Origin: CAZNLL01 sp964573885
GTDB taxonomy: Bacteria; Desulfobacterota; DSM-4660; Desulfatiglandales; Desulfatiglandaceae
Reading direction: 5' to 3'
Assembly: GCA_964573885.1 (NCBI GenBank)
Contig: CAZNLL010000103.1
Location: forward strand, 1 to 14,609
Length of the DNA stretch: 14,609 bases
Positions 7,621 to 13,414 of this stretch are shown here, piece after piece (the stretch's first letter is position 1; each line of letters begins with the position of its first letter). The translations under genes and the position numbers were made by a program. The notes under the pieces were generated by a model. The model did no database searches. It had not been told where the DNA came from and saw nothing but the letters and a program-made list of their open reading frames with translations.

Positions 7621-9255
7621 ATGTCATTGCATCTTGATCGGCTGAAATCCTTTCCAGGCAGAAAAGGCCCCCTTCTTCTCGTCATCATGGACGGCATGGG
7701 GATAGGGCCGAACGATGAGAGCAATGCCTTGTACCTGGCCAAAACCCCGGTCTTGGATCGGCTTTTTAAAGGGTCGCTCTACTGTGAGCTCCAGGCGCAT
7801 GGCACGGCCGTGGGATTGCCTACGGATGAGGATATGGGCAACAGCGAGGTGGGTCACAATGCCCTGGGCGCGGGACGGGTCTTTGACCAGGGCGCCAGTC
7901 TGGTAAACAAGGCCATCGAGACGGGGCGGATATTCGAGACCCTCCTGTGGCAAGACATTGTAGGGAGGGCCCGGCGCGGGGGGACCATCCATTTCATGGG
8001 CCTTCTTTCAGACGGCAATGTACACAGCCATATTGATCATTTGAACCGGCTCATCGATAAATGCGCAGAGCTGGGGCTCCAGCGGGTCCGAGTCCATGCC
8101 CTCGTCGACGGTCGGGATGTGGGAGAGCGCTCCGCCCTGGACTATGTTGTCCCCACCGAGGAAAGGCTAAGGATCATTTCCGGGGAAAAGGGTCTTGATT
8201 ACGCCGTGGCATCGGGGGGCGGGCGTATGCGGGTGACCATGGACCGCTACAATGCAGATTGGGGGATTGTCAAGAGGGGGTGGGACGCCCATGTGCTGGG
8301 AAAGGCCCGAACCTTTATCTCTGCAGAAGAGGCGGTGAGGACCTTCTATAAGGAAGATCCCACAGTGACCGACCAGTATATGGATGCCTTTGTGGTTGTG
8401 GATGCCCAGGGCAGGCCAAGGGGCCCCGTTGTGGATGGCGATGTGGTCATATGTTTTAATTTCAGGGGTGACCGGGCCATTGAGATATCCCGGGCCTTTA
8501 CAGAAGAGCCCTTCTCGGAATTCGATCGGGGCACCCTTCCTGACATTCTCTATGCGGGGATGATGGAGTATGACGGGGATCTCCATGTGCCGCCCAAGTT
8601 TCTTGTGGCCCCTCCGGCCATTGACCGGACCGTGAGCGAATACCTGTGCGCCGAAAAGGTGAAAAGCTTCGCCCTTTCAGAGACCCAGAAATTCGGTCAT
8701 GTCACTTACTTCTGGAACGGTAACCGTTCAGGTTATATTGATAAGTCCCTGGAGACCTACGTAGAGATCCCTTCCGACAGAATCGAATTCGACAAGGCCC
8801 CGAAGATGAAGGCCGGGAAGATAAAGGACAAGGCCCTGGAGTTGTTGGAGACCGGATCTTACAGGTTCGGCCGACTCAATTTCGCAAACGGAGACATGGT
8901 GGGTCATACCGGTGTCCTGGAGGCCGCGGTGGTGGCCGTAGAGACGGTGGATCAGTGCGTGGGAGAACTCCTGGATGGAATTGAGAAACTCCAGGGGATT
9001 GCCGTGGTGACTGCAGATCACGGCAACTCGGATCAGATGTTCACCCTTGACAAGGACGGCAACAGGGTGGTCAAAACGGCCCATACCCTGAACCCGGTCC
9101 CCTTTGCGATTTATGATCCCCAATACAAAGGGGAATATGTGATGGCAGGGTTGGAGAAGCGGGGCCTTTCCAATGTAGCAGCCACCCTTTTAAACCTGCT
9201 CGGCTACGAAAAGGTGGAAGATTACGATCCTTCCCTGATCACATTTAAGGGGTAG
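7621..9255 (+). CDS. gpmI: 2,3-bisphosphoglycerate-independent phosphoglycerate mutase
   Basis: This 544-residue enzyme interconverts 3- and 2-phosphoglycerate in glycolysis and gluconeogenesis without a bisphosphoglycerate cofactor. Landmarks from the ATG at 7621 are the metal-binding VIMDGMGIG (D24), the phospho-acceptor serine in DMGNSEVGHNALG (S75), NVHSHIDHL (H135, H137), the DGRD motif (163-166), SGGGRMRVTMDRY, and the second metal site ADHGNSDQ (466-467) with AHTLNPVPF (H488). The frame is open 90 codons further upstream, but that part only shadows the preceding gene and the protein homology begins at this ATG. It is slightly longer than the usual 510 or so residues and resembles the plant-type/long bacterial form. 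The weak ribosome site and the 19-base gap suggest co-transcription with the SUMF1-like gene. Confidence 0.95.
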   Translation: MSLHLDRLKSFPGRKGPLLLVIMDGMGIGPNDESNALYLAKTPVLDRLFKGSLYCELQAHGTAVGLPTDEDMGNSEVGHNALGAGRVFDQGASLVNKAIETGRIFETLLWQDIVGRARRGGTIHFMGLLSDGNVHSHIDHLNRLIDKCAELGLQRVRVHALVDGRDVGERSALDYVVPTEERLRIISGEKGLDYAVASGGGRMRVTMDRYNADWGIVKRGWDAHVLGKARTFISAEEAVRTFYKEDPTVTDQYMDAFVVVDAQGRPRGPVVDGDVVICFNFRGDRAIEISRAFTEEPFSEFDRGTLPDILYAGMMEYDGDLHVPPKFLVAPPAIDRTVSEYLCAEKVKSFALSETQKFGHVTYFWNGNRSGYIDKSLETYVEIPSDRIEFDKAPKMKAGKIKDKALELLETGSYRFGRLNFANGDMVGHTGVLEAAVVAVETVDQCVGELLDGIEKLQGIAVVTADHGNSDQMFTLDKDGNRVVKTAHTLNPVPFAIYDPQYKGEYVMAGLEKRGLSNVAATLLNLLGYEKVEDYDPSLITFKG

Positions 9256-9288
9256 AGCCGTTCCTGTCCTTGGGGTGCCACCGGGGTT

Positions 9289-9531
9289 TCAGAGATCAAA
9301 GCGGTTATCCGGCTTTGTGAGGGCCCGGGCCACCTCCCTCATCTCCTCACTGGCCACGGATTCGAGCTTTTTCTTAACGACCCTTGAGTAGTATTCCCGC
9401 TCTGTCTTGGTCATCCGCTCCCCACGGAGCTTCATGAGAACCAAGTCCTTTTGCCGCGGAGCAAAAAGGATGCTCAAGTGACGGTCAAGTCTGGACAGGC
9501 CTTTATTCGAATCAGACATAAAGGACTCCAT
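9289..9531 (-). CDS. Small conserved-looking hypothetical protein, basic helical
   Basis: This is an 80-residue, charged, probably all-helical protein convergent with gpmI (33 bases between stops). The core reads LVLMKLRGERMTKTEREYYS followed by RVVKKKLES. I have a general impression that a KTEREYYSRVVKKKL stretch occurs in other small proteins of Desulfobacterota, but I cannot name a family. The ATG at 9531 has GGGGTGA about 7 bases upstream; a second ATG four codons in is also possible. The upstream side is immediately bounded by a truncated MITE copy (9542-9584). That insertion may have replaced the native promoter, or cut off an earlier part of the gene. There is no signal peptide or membrane segment. 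Function unknown. Confidence 0.6.
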   Translation of the reverse strand: MESFMSDSNKGLSRLDRHLSILFAPRQKDLVLMKLRGERMTKTEREYYSRVVKKKLESVASEEMREVARALTKPDNRFDL

Positions 9532-9541
9532 TCCGGATTCA

Positions 9542-9584
9542 CCCCGTTGTCGGTGCGAACGAACTGGCTTCCTTGAGATATAAC
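9542..9584 (+). repeat. Truncated third copy of the MITE-like element (5' end only)
   Basis: These 43 bases start CCCCGTTGT and continue with recognisable element sequence (…GAACG…CCTTGAGATATAACTT, compared with …AAACG…CCTAGACATATAACTG in the full copy). They then stop at the TTCA that begins the adjacent full copy. TTCA also precedes the fragment at 9538-9541. The copy is more diverged than the two full ones. Confidence 0.6.
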
Positions 9585-9588
9585 TTCA

Positions 9589-9777
9589 CCCCGTTGTTGC
9601 AAACGCATGGAGCTCCTAGACATATAACTGGAGTAAAAACAGAAACTTATGTCATTTTATATCCAGGGTCTGGATATCACTATGGGTGAATTCCAGATTT
9701 AAAGCGTTAAAAGCGGCATTTGAAGTCATAGAAGGGGAAATGCCGAATCCTCAAGCGCCTTTTATGCAACTACGGGG
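9589..9777 (+). mobile_element. MITE-like element, copy A (189 bp, TSD TTCA)
   Basis: A 189-base element begins CCCCGTTGTTGCA; its end, read on the other strand, begins CCCCGTAGTTGCA, so the termini are 13-base inverted repeats with one mismatch. TTCA flanks it on both sides (9585-9588 and 9778-9781), a 4-base target duplication. It matches copy B (11880-12068) along its whole length without gaps and with about 30 mismatches by eye (near 84% identity). No uninterrupted reading frame is shared by both copies, so it is a non-coding, non-autonomous element that would need a transposase from elsewhere. Confidence 0.82.
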
Positions 9778-9781
9778 TTCA

Positions 9782-9936
9782 TTTCTCTCGATCATGGACT
9801 GAAATACCCGCGCTAAGGTCTTATGGATGGCTGGACGTCCTTCCCCAGCTTTCCTGACCTCTATACCTGCTTGAGCCGTTTGTTTCAAGCCTTTTTTGTA
9901 TTTCTGAGTACAATTAGATGGTGGAGAAAGGAGGTC
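9782..9936. other. Intergenic stretch with no supported gene
   Basis: This is 155 bases between the MITE copy and the terminator. The minus strand has a short open frame ending at 9813 (…KQTAQAGIEVRKAGEGRPSI…) with plausible protein-like composition. It has no start or ribosome site and lies beyond the terminator, so it is at best a remnant. The plus-strand frame from 9823 is not supported either. Confidence 0.4.
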
Positions 9937-9975
9937 AAAAAAATGCAGAGGGCCGCTTACACCGGCTCCTCTGCA
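9937..9975 (-). terminator. Intrinsic terminator of the outer-membrane repeat protein gene
   Basis: On the minus strand a stem TGCAGAGG / CCTCTGCA (8 perfect pairs), extended by GCCG / CGGC with a single bulged base, closes a 7-base loop and is followed directly by seven T. It lies about 32 bases past the stop codon at 10008. This is a textbook rho-independent terminator. Confidence 0.88.
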
Positions 9976-10007
9976 GGGTGTGATCTTTTTGTATATCTAT
10001 CAGGCGC

Positions 10008-10544
10008 TTAAAAGGAGAAATTGAGGATAGGGAAAAAGGTGAGTGGCCCTCCCTTCCAGTTGAAGTTGAGTAAACCCAATTGGAGCCCGTAAAGATGATC
10101 CGTGGTGTTGACAAGGCCAAGGCCGAAACCGGAGAAACGGCTGCTGTAGTTGATCAGTCCAAATTGGACCCCTTTGAAGTCGCTGCATGAGTTGAAAAGC
10201 CCTGTCTGGAGGCCTACCCCGGAGCCGTTGGTCACGTTGATAAGGCCGTCTTGCCATCCAGAAAGATCCCCGCCTGTGAAGTTGATCAGGCCCCATTGAA
10301 ACCCATTCATATTCCCCTTGGCGTGGTTTATGATGCCAAGGTCCAGTCCGCTCATATCTTGGTTGACACCGTAAATCAGGTTAAAACGAAAACCCCGGAT
10401 AGAGACATCTTCGTCAAAGATCTGAACAGGGTTAATAATCGAAATCTGAACCGGCTGTGTAGAGGATTCAGCCGCTGCGCCGCCGCTGAAGCAGAAGATC
10501 CCCAAAGCCAATGCGATAAGACCAACTAAGCATCGTTTCTTCAT
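10008..10544 (-). CDS. Outer-membrane/surface repeat protein (LA_2272-like, GLxNxx repeats)
   Basis: From the ATG at 10544 (GGGGAGA ribosome site 5 bases upstream) the product has 178 residues. Residues 1-25 form a signal peptide (MKKRCLVGLIALALGIFCFS, then GGAAA before the cut). From about residue 52 on come some seven repeats of 15-19 residues built on GxxxGLxN: SGLDLGIIN, NGFQWGLIN, SGWQDGLIN, VGLQTGLFN, KGVQFGLIN, SGFGLGLVN, YGLQLGLLN. The pattern is that of the surface repeat family named after Leptospira LA_2272. The protein ends in phenylalanine (NFSF), as outer-membrane beta-barrels often do. Earlier in-frame starts up to 10706 would run into the response regulator gene and would not place a signal peptide first. 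It has its own promoter and terminator. Envelope location is likely; function unknown. Confidence 0.75.
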   Translation of the reverse strand: MKKRCLVGLIALALGIFCFSGGAAAESSTQPVQISIINPVQIFDEDVSIRGFRFNLIYGVNQDMSGLDLGIINHAKGNMNGFQWGLINFTGGDLSGWQDGLINVTNGSGVGLQTGLFNSCSDFKGVQFGLINYSSRFSGFGLGLVNTTDHLYGLQLGLLNFNWKGGPLTFFPILNFSF

Positions 10545-10584
10545 TTTTTCTCCCCTGTTTGATTTTCTGTATGATTTCCGGAGG

Positions 10585-10624
10585 AGTATAGGTGAATCAC
10601 CCCTATGTGTCAAGGTGAATCGCC
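10585..10624 (-). promoter_or_regulatory. Promoter of the repeat-protein gene with two operator-like sites
   Basis: On the minus strand a consensus -35 TTGACA (10608-10613) and a -10 TATACT (10585-10590) are separated by exactly 17 bases. The palindrome GGTGAATCACC (10591-10601) lies in the spacer next to the -10. A second copy, GGTGAATCGCC (10614-10624), abuts the upstream edge of the -35. Their starts are 23 bases apart, about two helical turns. This looks like a pair of regulator binding sites, most simply for a repressor. Confidence 0.72.
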
Positions 10625-10657
10625 TGAGAAAACCCTTTCTCCCCCGGCCCAAATGGG

Positions 10658-11146
10658 CTAGAGATAGGGGAAGCCTTTCCAGAAATCCTTGTCCCGGTAT
10701 CGCCAATCCGTCTCAAATTTTTTGTCGTAATAGGAACCGAACCGTTCAAGCCAGCGCCACCATGTGGATTTTCCCTTTTCCCGCGCCTCCAGCACATCCT
10801 CCAGGTAGGTCGTGATTTCAGCCATTTTGTCTTTAGGTACATAGAGGGCTGCACCCTCCTTGTAGGACTTTACGGTGCTCTCAGGACTGAGTGCGTGGGC
10901 GGTCAGCATAACCGGGATGATTTTCTTGGCCTTGGCTATTTTTAGGAGTTCATAGCCGTCGACCCCCATGATATCCAGGATAGCGATATCAAAGTCCTTT
11001 GATTCCATGAGCCTTTTGGCGTCTTCAAAGTTGGAGGCCTTTGTAACGTCGCACATAGACAGAAGCTCTTCCAAGCTCTCCAGAACGTCTGGCTCATCAT
11101 CTACAATAAGTACGCTTTTGCCGTCGACAAAATTTTTATCAGCCAT
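10658..11146 (-). CDS. Single-domain response regulator (REC) with an aromatic, charged tail
   Basis: From the ATG at 11146 the protein has 162 residues. I chose that start because GGAGG (11154-11158) lies 7 bases upstream; earlier ATGs at 11152 and 11188 fit worse. Residues 9-122 are a receiver domain: acidic pair VDDEPD (D16, D17), phospho-acceptor D58 in AILDIMGVDGYELL, T82 in PVMLTAH, and K105 in YVPKDK. All key residues are present. There is no DNA-binding output domain; instead residues 125-162 form a tail rich in W, Y, F, K and D (STWWRWLERFGSYYDKKF…). Proteins of this kind usually act by protein contact. No sensor kinase is nearby. It follows the TrmO-like gene by 41 bases and may share its transcript. 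Confidence 0.87.
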   Translation of the reverse strand: MADKNFVDGKSVLIVDDEPDVLESLEELLSMCDVTKASNFEDAKRLMESKDFDIAILDIMGVDGYELLKIAKAKKIIPVMLTAHALSPESTVKSYKEGAALYVPKDKMAEITTYLEDVLEAREKGKSTWWRWLERFGSYYDKKFETDWRYRDKDFWKGFPYL

Positions 11147-11187
11147 AACCATGCCTCCCTCAACGTTAAAGTGTGTGAATGTATGCA

Positions 11188-11802
11188 CTATAGCCTACAC
11201 CTGGGGTTTATGCCATCCTTTTCTTTGGTCTTCTTGCGCCCTTCATCAACTTCATCCTGGATTTTCCGCATCCATTCCGGGACTTGTACCTCACCCTGGG
11301 GGTAGAGTCCCTTAACATAGGGTTTAATGTCAATAAGAGGGCTCCCATCGATTGCATCCATTCCGGTCACCTGTAACACATTTTCTTTTCGTGCCCAAAG
11401 CCGCACAACGGTCATGAGCACCGGATTGGGCCGGGCCGGGCTGCAGGTGCCGAAAATTCCTGTCAATGGATTTTCTTCTCTTCCCATGGGGTGTACGAGG
11501 GTCAAGGAGCGGCTCTGGTCAGGGACCTTGTGGGCCCAATACAAGACCACAAGATGGGAGTAGTCTTCAACGCCCCTTAAGAGATCAACGAGCTCTTCCT
11601 TAATCACGATTTCCGAGATTTCCCGGCGTACCCTGTGGATTTCCTCCCTGATCTTCTCCATGTCCCCTTGCATTTTGATATCATCTTCTTCGGCAGCCAG
11701 GAAGGGCTTGTGGATCTTGCTTCTTATGACTCCCACAGGCCGCAGTACCAGGGTTGGAGCGTTTTCACCCCCCATAGAGGATGCACTTTTCGGTGTTTTC
11801 AT
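11188..11802 (-). CDS. TrmO/TsaA-family protein (probable tRNA N6-methyltransferase)
   Basis: From the ATG at 11802 (GGAG 7 bases upstream) it has 204 residues. The frame stays open to a TTG at 11874, close to the MITE border, but those extra codons look unlike the family. The TsaA/UPF0066 domain is clear: RPVGVIRSKI (21-30), IVIKEELVDLLRGVEDYSHL (66-83 region), HPMGREENPLTGIFGTCSPA (104-123) with RPNPV, and GMDAIDGSPLIDIKPYV (147-163). Escherichia coli TrmO methylates t6A37 of tRNA using S-adenosylmethionine. Two features are odd: a charged coiled-coil-like insert (about 37-64, AEEDDIKMQGDMEKIREEIH…) between the first strand and the EEL motif, and a cysteine in the GTCSPARPN loop where TrmO usually has R. 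Archaeal and anaerobe homologs may share these, so the substrate could differ. Confidence 0.82.
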   Translation of the reverse strand: MKTPKSASSMGGENAPTLVLRPVGVIRSKIHKPFLAAEEDDIKMQGDMEKIREEIHRVRREISEIVIKEELVDLLRGVEDYSHLVVLYWAHKVPDQSRSLTLVHPMGREENPLTGIFGTCSPARPNPVLMTVVRLWARKENVLQVTGMDAIDGSPLIDIKPYVKGLYPQGEVQVPEWMRKIQDEVDEGRKKTKEKDGINPRCRL

Positions 11803-11879
11803 TTTCCTGCTCCATGTTTTTGGTTTCTCATCGTAGTTGGTGGGCAAAAAGACATCGGTCTTTATTGAAGCCAAGTAAA

Positions 11880-12068
11880 CCCCGTTGTTTCAAACGCATA
11901 GAGCTCCCAGACATATAACTGCCTTAAGAAGAGGAACTTATGCTGTTTCACATCCAAGGTCTGGATATCACCATTGGTGAATTCCAAAATCAAGGCGTTA
12001 AAACTGGCATTTGAAGCCATAGAAGGCAAAATTCAGAATCCTTAATCGCCTTTTATGCAACAACGGGG
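11880..12068 (+). mobile_element. MITE-like element, copy B (189 bp, TSD TAAA)
   Basis: This element has the same length and orientation as copy A. It begins CCCCGTTGTTTCA; its end, read on the other strand, begins CCCCGTTGTTGCA. TAAA is duplicated on both sides (11876-11879 and 12069-12072). The central part contains TCACCATTGGTGA, a perfect palindrome around one base, which could help the single strand fold. It sits about 77 bases upstream of the TrmO-like start codon, so transcription of that gene may begin in or near it. Confidence 0.82.
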
Positions 12069-12072
12069 TAAA

Positions 12073-12253
12073 GTAGAGCTCATCGCGAGCCCCATTGTCA
12101 AGGGACTGACCCCCTTGGGTTCGCAACAGCAACCTCATGGGCCTTTTGAGAGATAAAGAATATCTCCTTTGGACAACCGATAAACCGTGATATACAAGGA
12201 CTTGATATCCAGAACGCTGGGTTGCTTTCAGGGTGTGGTAAAAGGAGGGGAGC
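12073..12253 (+). promoter_or_regulatory. Leader region of the P1-family peptidase gene
   Basis: The gap holds no gene I can support. An inverted repeat GAGATA-aagaa-TATCTC lies at 12150-12166. Just after it TTGGAC (12169-12174 region) and TATACA with a 16-base spacer make a modest sigma70-like promoter. An AAGGAGG ribosome site is placed 5-6 bases before the ATG at 12254. The inverted repeat lies directly upstream of the -35 box and could be a regulator site. Confidence 0.4.
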
Positions 12254-13225
12254 ATGGACAAGGGATCTATCACAGATGTACCGGGCGTCAAGGTGGGCCA
12301 TGCCCAGGATTTAGACGGCGCCACGGGCTGTACAGTCATCGTTTTTGAGAACGGGGCTGCAGCAGGAGTGGACGTGCGGGGCGGTGCGCCCGGGACCCGC
12401 GAGACCGACTGCCTCAGGCCGGAAAATATTGTGGAAAAAATCCATGCCGTGTTTCTGGCAGGGGGAAGTTGCTTCGGTTTGGACTGTGCCGCAGGGATCA
12501 TGCATTACTTGGAGGAGCACGACATTGGTTTTGAGACGGGAATTGCAAGGATTCCCATTGTGCCGGGGGCCATTCTCTTTGACCTCAACCTGGGGAATAA
12601 AAAGGCCCGTCCCGACTCAGAAATGGGTTACATCGCCTGTCAGAGGGCCTCAGGGGAGAACCACATGCAAGGTAATGTGGGGGCGGGCGCAGGGGCCACG
12701 GTGGGCAAGGTGGGGGGCCTCCCCACCATGATGAAAGGGGGCTTAGGAACGGCAAGCTGGGAGTCCGATGGTCTGGTTGTGGGTACCATGGTGGCTGTCA
12801 ACTGCCTGGGTGATGTCCTGGACCCGGAGACAGGGAGAATCCTGGCAGGCACTTTGACCCAGGATTTCAGGAGGTTTGCAGACTCCGTAAAACTTTTATG
12901 CACCGCCCCCTGGTCACAAGCCGGATTTCCCACAAACACCACCATTGGGGTGGTTGCCACCAATGCCCGACTGACGAAGGCAATGGCGATCCGTGTGGCT
13001 GTCATGGCCCATGATGGCTATGCCCGGGCCATTCGGCCTGCACACACCCTGTCCGATGGAGACACGGTATTTTGTGTCTCCACCGGTGACATGGCGGCTG
13101 AAGTGAGCGCCTTGGGGGCGGTTGCGGCCCGGGTGACGGCTCAAGCCGTGGCGAACGGGATAAGGGAAGCGGAGGGTTTACATGGTATCCCCGCCCATCG
13201 GGACATAGGAAAGACCTATTTATAG
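12254..13225 (+). CDS. P1/DmpA-family (S58) self-processing aminopeptidase/esterase
   Basis: This 323-residue protein begins MDKGSITDVPGVKVGHAQD, the family's usual start, and continues with GCTVIVFENGAAAGVDVRGG, HAVFLAGGSCFGLDCAAGI and GNVGAGAGATVGK. The hallmark PTNTTIGVVATNARLTK lies at 227-242. In NylC and DmpA relatives the chain cuts itself just before the residue that becomes the N-terminal nucleophile; here the Asn228-Thr229 bond is the likely site, giving an alpha chain of about 228 and a beta chain of about 95 residues. Members act as L-aminopeptidases, D-esterases, beta-peptidyl aminopeptidases or nylon-oligomer hydrolases, so the substrate is open. There is no signal peptide. The 3' end overlaps the convergent ferredoxin fragment by 10 bases. 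Confidence 0.9.
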   Translation: MDKGSITDVPGVKVGHAQDLDGATGCTVIVFENGAAAGVDVRGGAPGTRETDCLRPENIVEKIHAVFLAGGSCFGLDCAAGIMHYLEEHDIGFETGIARIPIVPGAILFDLNLGNKKARPDSEMGYIACQRASGENHMQGNVGAGAGATVGKVGGLPTMMKGGLGTASWESDGLVVGTMVAVNCLGDVLDPETGRILAGTLTQDFRRFADSVKLLCTAPWSQAGFPTNTTIGVVATNARLTKAMAIRVAVMAHDGYARAIRPAHTLSDGDTVFCVSTGDMAAEVSALGAVAARVTAQAVANGIREAEGLHGIPAHRDIGKTYL

Positions 13226-13398
13226 GCGCTGAAATCAACCCCCCGCTGGCGCGCCCGCTCCTCGTACCAGGCCATTTCATCCCTGGGAGGAGGCACACAT
13301 TCTTCCGGACGCTTTCTGACGAGCTGGACCGCCTCGGAAGGGCATGTGGAGATACAAAGTCCGCAGCCGATACACCTTTCGCGGATCACGATGAAGGC
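13216..13398 (-). pseudogene. Remnant of a 4Fe-4S ferredoxin-type protein (C-terminal part)
   Basis: On the minus strand, below the length of an ordinary ORF call, an open stretch of 60 codons reads AFIVIRERCIGCGLCISTCP, then SEAVQLVRKR, ending GVDFSAYK and a TAG at 13216-13218. CxxCxxCxxxCP binds a [4Fe-4S] cluster. An in-frame TAG (13399-13401) lies just before it. The only possible start inside is the GTG at 13389 (57 residues), with no good ribosome site. The tail resembles the end of larger two-cluster iron-sulfur proteins, so this is most likely the C-terminal scrap of a longer gene whose front has been lost. It could also be a tiny one-cluster ferredoxin. It overlaps the peptidase gene end and lies just downstream of the nitrilase gene on the same strand. 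Confidence 0.6.
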
Positions 13399-13414
13399 CT
13401 ATAAGTAACGGAAA

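Noticed and set aside
9813..9936. Minus-strand open frame with protein-like text (KQTAQAGIEVRKAGEGRPSI)
   Set aside because: It has no start codon with a ribosome site, is short, and lies beyond the terminator and against a MITE. At most it is a remnant.
9929..10011. A 22-codon plus-strand ORF (ATG at 9943) behind a perfect AAAGGAGGT ribosome site
   Set aside because: Its first codons form the stem of a strong hairpin, and the A run before it is the T tract of the minus-strand terminator. The whole context is explained by termination of the 10008-10544 gene, so the ribosome-site match is probably chance.
10620..10657. Hairpins GCCC-GGGC and GAGAAA-TTTCTC after the response regulator gene as a terminator
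   Set aside because: Stems are short and no T tract follows on the minus strand.
9589..12068. Composite transposon formed by the two MITE copies
   Set aside because: Each copy has its own, different 4-base duplication (TTCA and TAAA), so they inserted independently.
11998..12501. 167-codon minus-strand frame across the MITE end and the peptidase gene start
   Set aside because: It runs antisense through the peptidase coding region and repeat DNA, with no family motif or ribosome site.
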